Assembly: GCA_003260075.1 (NCBI GenBank)
Contig: QLIY01000312.1
Location: forward strand, 1 to 64,000
DNA from: Phallusia mammillata
Taxonomy: Eukaryota > Chordata > Ascidiacea > Phlebobranchia > Ascidiidae
DNA length: 64,000 nucleotides
Reading direction: 5' to 3'
Numbering within the stretch: position 1 is the first letter of the stretch; every line of letters begins with the position of its first letter. The notes beneath the pieces were generated by a model. It was given only the letters and a program-made list of their open reading frames with translations, was not told the DNA's origin and searched no databases. Both the position numbers and the translations under genes were made by a program. Positions 12,697-27,400 of this stretch are shown in pieces.

Positions 12697-15383
12697 ATGT
12701 GGACAAATTATCTGTTGGTGATAGCTGTAGCTTTGAGCTGCACCGGAACAGCACAAGGTAAGTTATACAGCAAACATTTTGCTATGTTGTGCATTTTACG
12801 AACTTTCTGACATGAGACTGGTCTAAACCAGTTATAGTACCGAATCTAGTAACTTTTGTCGAACAAGCGAAGTATGGTCTAAGTTTAAATAAAACAGGCT
12901 GAATTCAGGTCATGACTTCACACTCGACATTATTTGTTCAGCAATTTCAACAACTTTTTGGTCCGATTTGGATTATTTTAAAAATTTGTGTTGGGGCAAG
13001 CCTGTGGTTTCGGGTTTCCAATTCAGGGCTTGCTTATAACTTTGTCGAGGGCAATTTTAATTTTAGATGTGGAAAACAGGACAAGCCAATTTGTTTTAAA
13101 CAAGAAAAATTTGCAGTTGTAACGAGCACTTTGCATCTATAGTCTGTCTTCGGAAGTTAGTAAGGAAAGTTAAGCACATTTAACTTTACAAAGCAGATTA
13201 AGGTGTCACGCTATAGTCTACCAGGTCTATCTCAATATAAAACTTAACTAATTAAGGGGCTTCTTTTTAACACATCAACTATTACAAATAGCCTACCCAA
13301 ACTTGCGTTAAAAACACTTACTGAAACACGTTTTGGAATTGTTGCCAATCAATATTTTGACTTGTGGTGAAAAATATTCTGTTTCAAGGCAACCTTGTCC
13401 TAACATTCGACAGTTCCCTTTTGTCGCTGATTGAAAGCTTTGTGGGCAACTTATCCGCTACGCTGAATACTACCATTGAACTTGGAGGTAATTTACTAAA
13501 AAAGATCTAAATATGTACATGGCCTAACTACCTAGAATACCCTGTTTTGTCTCTTATTTGTGGATTAAATAACAATGTGTCAACAAACACAACTAAATAT
13601 CATTTGTCAAACTGCCTAAAAGTAAGAAATCAAAATCTTGCTGCTAAAATTTTAATTTGAGCCTAAGTTAAATTTTACCTTTTTTTCAGATTTTGATGAG
13701 TGTGACTCAACCGAAAGTTTTCCTTGCGATGTGAACGCTGTGTGCTCAAACTTTATTTCCAGCTACAATTGCACATGCTTTGACGGTTTTCTTGACGTTT
13801 CCAATAACACAGGAAAAGTTTGCGAAGGTAAAAGCTCAGATATTTATCAATATTTGCCATGTAGGCCTAAAGGTTTTTAGAAAACTTTTTTTTGTAACAT
13901 GTTAACTGCACAGACATCAACGAATGCTTGGAACCTGGCGTTTGTGATGAAGGAACGAGCTCTTGTGAAAATCTCAACGGGTCTTTCACTTGCAATTGTT
14001 TTGATGGATATCAACTAAATGAGGAAACAGACTCATGTGAAGGTCAGTGTTAGAAAATGTTTATTTATTGCTCATAGGTACTTAAACGGCTTAAGCCTCA
14101 AAGTATTTGTTGATTTTACTCGTGACACACCCAAGTTTCAGTTGGCCTAAACATTTCGGGTAAATATGCATTTTCGTCGATGTTAAGTTGTCTGCAAAAG
14201 TTAATACGGGTTATGATCGGCTTGCGTACTGTAAAAGTTGTTTTGGGAGTGTTATAAATCAGTTCACCTGTATCAACAATACAAGGTTCAGTTGAAAACA
14301 TTCATCAAAAACAGGTTTTAGGTTTCGGACTGATTTTTATGGTCGAATATTCGATTTCGGCCCCGACCTTTTCAGGCGGGTTCAACGCATTGCTAGTTTT
14401 TCGTGGTCACAGAATGTTTAGGGCAGTGTTTCTTAACCTTTTTAGTGCTCGTACCCTTTGAGCGTTTATAAAATTTTCTCGTACCCCCTGTCTACAATGG
14501 CCGAGGGAAGTAGCCTAAACAAAATTGTAATCATAGGAATTGAACTCAGTGCATTTATAACTTACGTGTTAAATGCATGCATTGTCTTAAGTTCAACAAT
14601 ATTTACAGCACACCAACAATCAGTCAATTCAAATCAGTCAAAGACATATAGGCTAACAAAGTAGCCTACATTGCTACGTATTCTTCACAAATGTGCCTAA
14701 ATAGCGTATAAATTCACCCTGCATGCCGTACCCCCTGCTTTGGTGCTTCGTACCCCCAAGGGGTACACGTACCCCTGGTTTAGGGATTGGTGAAAAAATC
14801 ATCTGCATGATAACGCTGGAACATATCTTCCGTGTTATTTATTATCGGTAGCAGTGTTAATTTTAACATTAATGTTGCAAATTGTATTCTTTCAAGATTG
14901 GTTTGTTTGTAAGACTGTAAAAAAGTGTCGCAAAAACGATTAGTCAGTGAGGACCGAGAAAACTTAATATGGCCGCTTTAAATATGCTTTAAATAACTTT
15001 TCTATTTTTCTATCGATATCGTGTGTGAACACTTTATGCAAAATGACTGATGGTGCCGCTAAGGAGCCATGAGCGGAGCACCGCAAATAAAACAAACCGA
15101 AACAAGTTTTTGAAAAAAAAAACGATAATTAACGATGTAATTAGCTTGGTAAATGCAACTTTAAATACCAATCTTACTTGCACACAAACCAGAACCTCAT
15201 GTAATACACGTAATAACCGTATAAAAGGCTAAAAAACTGGTTCGCGTGTAGAACGCGTTTAGTTTAAGCCAGGGATTGTCATTTTTGTTTAAAGGTGGAG
15301 TAAAAAATATGTTTGCAGTTATTTTTTGTAATTAAAAATGAGGAACGCTTCACGATTTTGCGTGTCATCCTTGCGCAGGGGCC

Positions 15384-15423
<40 letters not shown>

Positions 15424-18400
15424 ACTGCCGAAGCAAGTACATTAGTATTTTTCCCGCCCCCCTTAATGAGAGCGCGTAGTAAGGATAAACTAAGGTTTGT
15501 GGTGCGCGATGTCTGGAGAAAGCCCAAATTTTACGTATCTGGCAGAACAGACAAAACTGGCTGCATTTTGATTTTGCTATTTTCAAAATACAAAACAAAC
15601 GTATCTTACTCCGAAAAAAGTAATAAAAATGCATAGTTAGAGTAATACAGTCCATTACTATGCTAGTTAATGCAAAAGTTGAACAAAAACGACAAATTTA
15701 TAAGTTTAACGTCTAAAAACAATGAATTTAGTTAAAAACCCTCACTGATTTTGAAATTGTCCTGCCCTGGCCACTTTCTGTGTCCAAGGCAACGACCTGT
15801 CAGGAATTAAAATTTATTCCAAGTTTGAAAAGTGCAACAAATGCAATAACAGCAGGGTTAGAAATAAGTACTTTTGGTAATAGTTGCGAATTGTGTCAAA
15901 GATAAATTTAGTAATCCATTATTTACCTATAGCGACAAATTTTTTTTTGATAAAAATGTAAATATTTGTTGGCACTTTAACATCAAAATGAAAACAACTT
16001 AAAAAAATACATTGTCAAAAACCGCTTGGCATTACCAACTTTGAGGTCTGCGGTTAAGAGTTGCTCATTTATCTCGCGCCAGTTTATCGTGAACGCGCGG
16101 TGAAAAAAAGAGAAAAAGGTCGGCTGGTGCTGTGTGGGTTTCCCATTGTAAAAGAGAAAGAAATTGAGTTTGGAGACATTGGACAATGAACACGGGGAGA
16201 AGCTTGCCTTGATAAACATAAAACGTTCGGGATAGTATTCTGTTTCTTTAACTGTGTATGTTTATGTCCCGTGCTGAGAATGAACCAAGTATCTACGCCA
16301 GAGTGCTTGATGCATCGCCTTGTTTCTTGTTAGGGAAGAAGGGCGTCGCTTTGTACGTTGGTTTACATTCACGCTTTATCGTAAGCGATGTATGCGATCA
16401 ATACTTACAAGTTCAGTATCCTTGTTGAATGTCAACTGAACGTATTTTAATTGTTGTATTAACTACTTTTATTTATTTGGCCACTGTCTATCTCATGCTT
16501 TCCACTTGCAACTGTTAACAAGCAACTGTTTGATAATTACTGTTGTTGATCACTAAATTGGTTTATAAGTTGAAAAACTAAATTGAAAAAAGCGACACAA
16601 CTGAACAGCTAGTCAAGTCCCAGTTATTGTTGTTTCAGACATCGACGAATGTATTGATAGTGAAGCCGCATGTGGCCATTTGATTGATTTCTACGAGTGC
16701 TCCAATACAGAAGGCAGTTTTGATTGTTCGTGTACTCCTGGGTATGAAATCAATGATGGAATATGCCAAGGTACAAAAAATAAGTACAGGTTTTATGAAA
16801 TTGTGAAGCTATCTGCTAGTACTTCGTCCACTTAACCGATTATTTAGTATGTAAAAATCTAAACTCGATATATTAAGCACGTGCTACATTGTTTATGCAT
16901 TGTGCACGACTTGGTCGAAGATATCGTAATGTCCATTACATAAAACGGGGGGGGGGGTAATAAGAACAGGTTTTATGAAATTGTGAAGCTATCTGCTAGT
17001 ACTTCGTCCACCTAACCGATTATTTAGTATGTAAAAATCTAAACTCGATATATTAAGCACCTGCTACGTTGTTTATGCGTTGTGCACGACTTGGTCGAAG
17101 ATATCGTAATGTCCATTACATAAAACGCCCTTTGTGGTGTTGCGAATAGGATATGCTGTTACGGTTTTACGGTTTTACCCTGTTACTGCAGTCAATGCTT
17201 TTTTGCCACATTTGTGATTTATTTAATAAAGTTTTAAGACTGTTTTATCTCCTAATTAACAGAGGCATCTCAATGTGGAGTTTTTGAAGTGGTCAGGGAG
17301 GCAGCAGGGGGGGGGGGCCTGTTACTGCATTGTCAATGCTTTTTTGCCACATATGTGATTTATTTAATAAAGTTTTAAGACTGTTTTATCTCCTAATTGA
17401 CAGAGGCATCTCAATGTGGAGTTTTTGAAGTGGTCAGGGAGGCAGCAAAAACGCTGCTTCATCAGCTGGACTACGGAGAAATTACAGAATCAGACGCTTT
17501 CGTAAGTTGTCTGCAAACAAAAAATGTTGCATTTTAACCAGTCCTGGACTCCTGGCTGTACTACAAGAGATTTGTGCTACCTTATTAAACGTTGTTCATT
17601 TGTTAATTTGAAGGTACAATGGTTTATAAACGGTATACTTCAATAGTAATAATTCCCTTTGTTGATTATGTTGTTTACGCTTTTTGTTAGAACAAATAAA
17701 ACCATGTACGGACCAGCTATGAAAGTAAAGGGGGGGGGGTTACCTTATTAAACGTTGGTCATTTGTTAATTTGAAGGTACAATGGTTTATAAACGGTACA
17801 TATACTTCAATAGTAATAATTCACTTTATTGATGTTGTTGTTTACGCTTTTGTTAGAACAAATAAAACCATGTACGGACCAGCTATGAAAGTAAAATCGT
17901 TTAAAAAACAATGTTGTATGTACAAAAACCTGGTACTATGCCAAAACGCCAATAACCTTAAGATAATCCAAGGTTTACGAACACTGCAAATGAGTGTTTT
18001 ATTTATTACAATCCGCAGGCACAAATAGCTTCCATACCAACAACCCAGTTTCACACCGTTGGTGCAGACAATTCACTTCACCAGCTTTTTCCGTACATAA
18101 ACCCTGACGTTATCAACGAACTGGTCACTTACATGCCATGCGACTTCTCGGCGAGCTGCTCACACGAAACAAGCGATCTATGCACTTGCTTGTCTGGATT
18201 TGAAGGATCTGGAACTGAATGTTCAGGCTAGTATTGTTACGAAAAAAAATGCAATCAGCTAATTCACATTTCTTTACAAACTGTGAGGCCTATATGTGAG
18301 CATATGAAAAGATACGATTAAAATGTGCATGCACGGTCAAGACAAATGTGCATGCACGGTCAAGCCTTATTGTCTTGAGATACGCAACTAAAGCCGTTTT

Positions 18401-21400
18401 TAATTTGAAACAGAACGATTGCTTGAATATTTGTATTGTCTGTCCTCAGATACAAGGGGGGGGGGCAAGATAAAAGGTAACGAACACTGCAAATCCAAGG
18501 TAACGAACACTGCAAATGAGTGTTTTATTTATTATAATCCGCAGGCACAAATAGCTTCCATACCAACAACCCAATTTCACACCGTTGGTGCAGACAATTC
18601 ACTTCACCAGCTTTTTCCGTACATAAACCCTGACGTTATCAACGAACTGGTGACTTACATGCCATGCGACTTCTCGGCGAGTTGCTCACATGAAACAAGC
18701 GATCTATGCACTTGCTTGTCTGGATATGAAGGATCCGGAACTGAATGTGCAGGCTAGTATTGTTACGAAATAATAACACAATCAGCTAATGCACATTTCT
18801 TTACAAACTGCGAGGCCTATATGTGAGCATATGAAAGTAGACGATTAAAATCTGCATGGGTCGAGACGTTGCTTATTGTCTTGAGATACGCAACTAAAGC
18901 CGTTTTCAATTTAAAACAGAACGATTGCTTGAATATTTGTATTGTCTGTCCTCAGATACAATTTATTGAGTTTCATATCGAATTTAAAGCACTTGTGACA
19001 ACACATCTTAAACAATAGGCATTTTCGCTAAATTAGCAAAACAGCAAACCTCGGTTAAGCCGGACCTAATTTGGACAGTTTTTTTTTCAAAAGGTCCGGG
19101 TTAACCGAGGTTTACTGTATTTCAAAATTAAACGTAGCCTACCCTAAAGACTATTTTACTGAACTTGGTCATAATTTTTCACTCTTTCAGATGTTAACGA
19201 GTGTGACTTGGGCACGGATAATTGCGATCCAAACGCAGCGGAATGTTACAACGAAGTAGGTACTTACGAATGCGAATGTACAACGGGCTACATCGGAAGT
19301 GGATATTTGGGCGAATGTAGAGGTAATATACGCTTTTTTTGCTCCTTCACTTGTTAGGTATGTTTGTTTATTAATAATTTTTGGGGGGGGGGCAGAACGG
19401 GCTACATCGGAAGCGGATATTTGGGCGAATGCAGAGGTAATATGCGCCTTTTTTGCTCCTTCACTTGTTAGGTATGTTTGTTTATTAATAATTTTTTTTT
19501 GAAAGATTTGGACGAACCCTTTTTGGACACATTCGTGCAATTTCATGGACTTTACAAAGTTGAGATTCCCACTTTTGTTGCTTTTGCAATAAATCAGTCT
19601 CGACCGACAGAAGGTACGTTGTTTATGAATTTTCCTTTACGTTGTACCTTAAGAATTAAATAAAATTTTCTGACAGACATATTTCACGAAAAAGTTAATC
19701 TAAGTTTAATCATAGTACGCCCGGCCAATTAAAGGCCAAATCGGCCGGTATCCAAGCATTCCCATATGGCAAGGCAAAGGCTAGAAAAATCTAGCTGCGG
19801 TGGAATTTAAACCCACGACAGGAGATTTTCCGGGGCCCTCGCTCTGAGCAACACAGACTTTATTTTGAACCCACCAAAAGTCGAATCACAAGCACCGTTG
19901 CCTGCTTCGTATGCTGTCAGCTTTGTAATAGGATTAGGAAACCACCCGGTTAAGAATTTATGATTTTTCCAGGCTATACCTTGCCATATTCAAGAATGCC
20001 TGGTGACCGGCTGATTCGCAGGCCTTGCGTGTAGCCTACTATAATTATATGTGACTCTGCCATGATCGCTCGTCTGCATTGATGCATCATGGCTGATCGC
20101 AGTATTGAACTTATGTTTATCTTAACTGATTAACCCGAATTATATTTAACAAACTAAAAAAGCATAATATTTGCCGTTTTTAAATTCAGTTTCGGACGTT
20201 GTATAGGAATTGTAACCTACTCTGTACAATCGTTTTAGTGAAATGTAAGCACAAAGTTTTTGGGCTGTTTCTGGGGTCTTGGTCCCAAATCAATTATGAA
20301 AATCGATTCAGAGCACGCTTTAAGAATAAAACATGCAATGGCTAACTAGCTATCGCAGCAATTTGTCTCGTTGCGTTGCATTCAACGGGCGTTTGAAACG
20401 CCAGAATGGTCACTCTCAAAGAGTGGAGTATTTAATTCTCTTTTCGTCCTAATGCTTGGTGTCCTGTTGCGAGAAACTCCGAGGCATTTGGTAGGACATC
20501 TCGCCTAATAACACCAACAGCGTTTCACAGTTCGATAGACAAACGGATTGCTGCTACGCTGCTTGCTTTATTGTTTGCCAGTTTAAACTATTCACAAGAA
20601 GGTGATTAATATAAATGGATTTTGCACGATTTATAAAGAAAATTTGGGATAACGGAATAGTGTTATGGTAATACCGTGTTAAATCAAATGTTATTTTATA
20701 AAAACACTAGTTTTCTATTTTATCAACATAATGTAATATAATAACACAATCAATGACAAACTTTATTAGGTATGGATCGCTATTTCGCATTTACTCAATC
20801 GACTTTTATTAGTTCCCACTTACGAAGCCCTTTTTTGCTTACATGCTTCGTTATCACTGTGTTTTTGCGTTTTGGTCAAGCTTTAAAATGTTATGTTGTT
20901 GCAGGTCTATGCCCCGGCGATCTTGTGGAAACTGATTGTGACGGGGATTGTAGGAGGACTTGTGAAGAGCGCATTTGTACAGCTGTATGTTCATCTGGAT
21001 GCGCTTGCAGCAATGGTAGCGTTCGTACCAGCAGTGAATCTGCATTTTGTATGCTGGAGGTAACTTAAAACGTTAGTTTTTACTGCAGGCGTCCAAATAT
21101 TTCTGTCCGATACTTAAACGTAAAGTTAGTGTCCGGAAAGAATTTTAAAATACATTAGATTATCCGGAATTTTACTACATTATTCGGTCGAGCGGGATTA
21201 AACCAGGGCAAAAAGGATCTCCTCAAAGTTAAGTGCGACAAAATTGTAAATCGAGTTTTCGGGCCGGGTTTGGGCTTAGGTTTCCCCCCAAAACGGGCCT
21301 GATTCGGGCCTGACTTTACAGTCTAATTCACTCTAATGTCAAACAGCCCTAAAACGCCTTGTTCAAGACCAATTGTCTATTGCGTTTGTTGTCTTGGTCT

Positions 21401-24400
21401 TTTCTGGTGCTTCAATTTATAGGCATGTTAATCAAACTTTCGGGCCTAAACGAGCTTCTCAAAAATGATCGGGTTCAGGCCGGGTTTCGGGCTCCAATTT
21501 TCAGGCCCGTACATGTAGGAATCAGTCCGTTTTAAAAATCAGGAACTAGGCCGTTTGTTCAATTGCGGCACAAATGAGACCGAGTGTGAAGTAACTAACA
21601 GCGCAATGTTTGATCAATACTTTCTTAAAATGAAGTTGAACCGTACCAACAACTCTTGTTAAGTTTTAAGTTTTTTGCAAATAACAAAAAAAATGTTGCA
21701 GACAAAAAACGTTTTGAATGAATAACCTATGGCAGTGGTCGGCAACCGCCGGTCCGCGGCCCGGTACCGGTCCGCGACAAGTTCGTTACCGGGCCGTATA
21801 ATTTTTCAGGTTAAATGCTTTAAACATTTTGTCCATTTATCCCGGGGATGATAAGCTAATTCATGCGTTTTCATTGCTAAATATTTGTAGTTTTTTAAAG
21901 ACCGGTCCGCGATAAAATTTCAGTTTCAAAACCGGTCCGCAGTAGAAAAAAGGTTGCCGATCCCTGTCCTATGGCATTGTACGGCGGTTAAAAATAACTA
22001 AAAACAATGACAAACAAGCAGTAACATAGGAAAACAAAAATTTTGAGGGACCAAACATCTTTTAGATAGGCAAATATGAGTGACTCCATACAAGTTAGTT
22101 TAATACAACGAGTTATGGGACTAAAATTTCCCTTTTCGATTTGCCTTTTTGTTCCAAACGGCTACGTCAATGTACGGCAGAATTTATTTATTTGTTACAC
22201 CAGGCAAATATTTTGCTGATTAGTTTGATTTTGTTACAGTCCGATTGTCCTGAACCGTCTGGTTTCCTATTGGGAGAAGGGATTTCTCCTGAACCAGCTC
22301 TTGAAGGTATTAACCGGTTACGAAATACGCTAAACTATAAGAATAATAGTAGCGTTGTATATAACGTTTTTTTTGTTTTTTTGGTTAGCAGTGTTTAATG
22401 AGCATGTATGCTTTTAAAACTTAATTGTTGGCCAAAAATCAGTAAGCATACAAGGACTTGTAAATCATAATTTAATCAAATACACAACTTATAAGAAGGC
22501 TTGTAAAAGCCCGGCTCTAGCTCTATTGACAACCTACACTGATGATCACAACAGCGATTGTTGAAACGTCTGCTTGATGTACTCAATATATATAAAGTAT
22601 CTGGCAATTATCTTTATGATTAAATTACTTTTGTCAATGACGGTATCAAATTTTGCATACACAGTATTGCTTGCATTTTTCAACTTGTAGATTTGACCCT
22701 TGTGGATTGGTGGACCTGCATCGGCACCCGATTGCCGACTTATTCGGGTTACGACAGCAATTACATGGAATTGTCAAGCTTTCTACAACTTTTTAGGCAC
22801 GTAAACCATTAGACGCTTTGTCAAATGATTTTTGCCTATTGTTTCTTACCAAAAAAGATGGCATCAATATTAAACAGCTTTGTATGAGATTTTTTTTTTA
22901 AAAGCGTAAGTCTCTGCGGAAAACAAAATTGCCAGTGATGTAGAAAAACAGTAAACATTTTATCACCTAAAACCATTCATCGAGGAAATACAAGCAAAAA
23001 CAAGCGCGTTTAAATACTCAAAACATAAGTCTTTTAGCAGAAAAAATAAAAAATTCAAAATATAACTGCTGATCCACCAGCCTGTTTTAATGCCGGAACA
23101 GTTCTGTATGTAAAAGAATTTTTACTAATTTTACATTCTTGCTAAAGTTCAAATTCTTTTATTTCAGGGAGGTTGCTTACTATTGTGTGCGTTTCCCTGA
23201 TGACGTGGCCTTCGACAAAACAATTCATTTCAGCACATACAAAACTGTCGTGGACCAATTCATCAACTCTATATATTCTGTGGACATGGAAATTACCACC
23301 AGTCAGGTTCCGTATTATTCAGTGTTTTATACCGGAACGAAACGAAACGATATAACGTTATTTTTTATTTCATTATTTTGTTCCGGACCGATGTTTTCAT
23401 TCGTTCTGGTCTAACCGAAATAAATGTACAACAACGGCGCAAAATTTTAAGCAATTTTTTATGTCAAATATCCAGATGAAATACCGGAATTAAAAATAGT
23501 GGTAGCCTATTTTGTTCCGTTCCGGTAAACTTTTTATTTTAATATATTTTTCCGGTATTTGAGCTAAAAAATATTTATTTCGTCCCGGTATAACGTTGTG
23601 TTCCAAATTTATTAACAAAAAATCTGATTCGAAATTGCAATGAAAGTGGATCTTGTGTGAAATTTTTAGAAAAGAAAACCAAACAAATACAAATTTTGAA
23701 TACAAAACTATTATCACTGAAAATTACTGTAGTTAAATCAAATCATCTTTGCATGTGTAGATAAACGTTAGAAATGCATAAACATTACAGGAAAATGCAT
23801 TACGATGCTCCAATTTTTGTGATATTGTTTAATCTAGGAGTGTGTAACATTTGTTTCGATAACATTATCGTGATTACATCGCGGGCCGCATCTTTATATA
23901 CCACAAGATGGTTTTATTTTTTGCATAACAAGTATACTATATGAAGTTAACTTTCGCATTTGATTTTAGCCGCATTATTGCAAGATCGCAGAAAAATGAC
24001 AACGGGTGCATTAATCTGCTCAAAAATATGTAACAAATGGACTCGTTTTCTAGTACATTTAAAATCCAACCGTTTTAGCAGGCCGCACAACCTTTAAACA
24101 TTGGCCGCATTTGGGCCGCAGGTTGCACACCAATAGTTTAATAATCTATGTTACAGTTTTGCAGTATGAGTTATATTGCCGATTTATTTAGTCAATGATA
24201 GAAGATAATGTCCTATATTTGTATTGCTGTACGTGGCAATTAAACTTAATGTTTTGTTTCAGATTTCAGATAGCATTACGGAGACTTGTGTGAGTTCTGT
24301 ATATTTAGGAAGTAAGTACACGCGATTTATTGGGGTAAAAAATATGATTAGTTAGAAAACAGTTGATTATTATGGGTCCCCTTCCCTGAAGGGGACACAT

Positions 24401-27400
24401 ATTGTTTTTGGGGGGGGGGGTTTAAACAATGGCCGCATTTGGGCCGCAGGTTGCACACCAATGGTTTAATAATCTATATTTGTATTGCTGTACGTGGCAA
24501 TTAAACTTAATATTTTGTTTCAGATTTCAGATAGCATTACGGAGACTTGTGTGAGTTCTGTATATTTAGGAAGTAAGTACACGCGATTTATTGGGGTAAA
24601 AAAATATGATTAGTTAGAAAACAGTTGATTATTATGGGTCCCCTTCCCTGAAGGGGACACATATTGTTTTTGTCCNNNNNNNNNNNNNNNNNNNNNNNNN
24701 NNNNNNNNNNNNNNNNNNNNNNNNNNNNNNNNNNNNNNNNNNNNNNNNNNNNNNNNNNNNNNNNNNNNNNNNNNNNNNNNNNNNNNNNNNNNNNNNNNNN
24801 NNNNNNNNNNNNNNNNNNNNNNNNNNNNNNNNNNNNNNNNNNNNNNNNNNNNNNNNNNNNNNNNNNNNNNNNNNNNNNNNNNNNNNNNNNNNNNNNNNNN
24901 NNNNNNNNNNNNNNNNNNNNNNNNNNNNNNNNNNNNNNNNNNNNNNNNNNNNNNNNNNNNNNNNNNNNNNNNNNNNNNNNNNNNNNNNNNNNNNNNNNNN
25001 NNNNNNNNNNNNNNNNNNNNNNNNNNNNNNNNNNNNNNNNNNNNNNNNNNNNNNNNNNNNNNNNNNNNNNNNNNNNNNNNNNNNNNNNNNNNNNNNNNNN
25101 NNNNNNNNNNNNNNNNNNNNNNNNNNNNNNNNNNNNNNNNNNNNNNNNNNNNNNNNNNNNNNNNNNNNNNNNNNNNNNNNNNNNNNNNNNNNNNNNNNNN
25201 NNNNNNNNNNNNNNNNNNTTGGTACAATGTAAGCTATTCTAAAGAATTTTGTAACTTTTTATTGGATTCACCCATTTTTACCCCTTAAACCCCAAAATAA
25301 TAAGTTTTAGGCCAGAAATACAAGCCCTATTGTGCTGAAATGTTTATTCGCTTCGTATTTAAAAATTTGCCTTAATCGGCCAAATAGTTACTTTTACAGC
25401 CCATAATATATGTGTACACGTCCAGTCAGATAGAAGTATCACACTCTTAACTCTCAAGGGAGTAATTCAATTGTTTGCGATTAAGGCGGGTGAATGCAGC
25501 GGGAGTGCTTAGCTTGACGTCTGGACAGACGTTTTACGAGACAATCGTGTTGGTGATTAGATATCAGCTGTTTTTGCGCAGCTATTTTATGTCGTTTTAT
25601 TAAGGTATTTTTTCAGTTTTGGAAAATTGTGTTTAAAAACTGACCTTGAACGACAATATCAAGTTCAAAGCATGAGAATAAATTGAAATTATTTTCTGAC
25701 AATATCAAGGTCAAAGCATGAGATTAAATTGAAAGTATTTTTCCTGTTTATATTTACGGTTGTTTGTAATTATATGACAATAATGATGCAAAAAGAATAT
25801 GGAAAAGAATAAGTTGGTTAAGTTTTTTCTTAAGAATGTAAAAATAACCAGGATGTTTGTTTACTATAAATCCGCACAAACGCGCGTGTGGGGACCCATT
25901 CGTTTTTGCTTGCAAAAACAATCATAAGTGTAGATCAAATAATGTGTATAGTAAATTGGTGAATATCTAACAATGATTGTGCCCTATTTTTACTGTTACC
26001 TGATCGCATATGCATATGTGTGGGGACCCATTAGATTATGCTTGCAGAAACAATTATGTTATTAAGTGCCAGGAAAAAGATAGGGACCAAATGAAATGTA
26101 GGTGCCAAATATATATCCATTATGAATATAATAAATGGTATATGTGATACATCGTTAAATATGATGTAGTATATATAAACTGGCAATATATAGGAAAACC
26201 ACTATTCTAGTATTTTTCAGCTTTTTGCATTGACGCTACCGATGTTGCAAGTCTCTTACTTTCCGAGGTATTGCCGTGTGCTGTTCGTCAGCTGAAGAGC
26301 AGTTACGCTTTACCGGTGGGTATATTGACCGAATTGTGAAAACGACATTGGTATTCCAGCCACTCATAGATGGTTTTATATGTCTGTCCGTACATATTAA
26401 AAAAAACTTATGCACTTAATCACAAGCGCTGAAATTCTTACAGAAACTGAAATTTTGCCATTGTGAGGTGATTTACGATCTTATGGTTCAACAATAAAGG
26501 ACTATTTTGAAATCGAAAAGACATGTCAAAAAAAGTAAATTGCTTTTTGCACCAGAAAACGTTTTTTGAAACTTAATACAAAACAAAATTGCCTTTTTAG
26601 TTTACATGCCTTAAAGTTCAAGTATCACCATGATTGGTCCTCATCAAAACTTCTGTGTTTTCCTATCTAGTATTTCACAACTCTGGACGGCATCATTAAC
26701 TACTTGACTGACGACGTGGTTCATTACTGTTTGGATAAAGTCGATTTCTTGGACTTTAGCACAATCCTGTTTCAGACTTTCCCGGCCTTTGATTCGTTCC
26801 TTGGTGAAATCACTGGAAATATTGTGGATCTCTATCCAGGTCCGAAATAGCTTTCGATATGTGCATAATAATAACAGCTTAGCTTGTGCAAGAATGCATC
26901 AGTGACTTCTGTAATTAAGCTTATCTCACATACTGCACAGAGTGCACGCTGTTTTAACTCAGAAGGTCACAGTGCAGCTGGTGACAAGACATTGGTTGTG
27001 CAGGAAAACCTGCTAACACTATACCTCACGTCAGCCGCACATTTAGCTAATTTTCGGTACGTGACGCAAAAAGCACAAATCCTATTGAAAACGGTACATT
27101 TCAAAATATGCTGACGGTTAGAGCTATTAGGGTTGGGATTAGGTATTATCATTAAAAAAAATCAATGAAACTAACCCAAAAATTTAATTCTTAATGTAAA
27201 ATATTTCAAAACTTACTTCCCAACTCTGCCCCTATTTAGCCGCTAAATGAATATTTCAGCTCAGCCCTCCCGGTGTGCAGCTGGTGGCAAGACATTGGTC
27301 GTATGGTCCGATGTGTCTCCTTGCGGCACTCCAATTTGCTGGTAGTAACAGGCTAAAAACCCGTATCTTACCAAATCTGCTCAATGCCACAAATAACAGT

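Noticed and set aside
17960-18962. Real tandem exon duplication in the EGF gene
   Set aside because: Exon phase does not allow tandem use, and intron sequence is duplicated with it next to a G run.
24610-25242. Open frames across the N gap
   Set aside because: They consist of unknown residues only.
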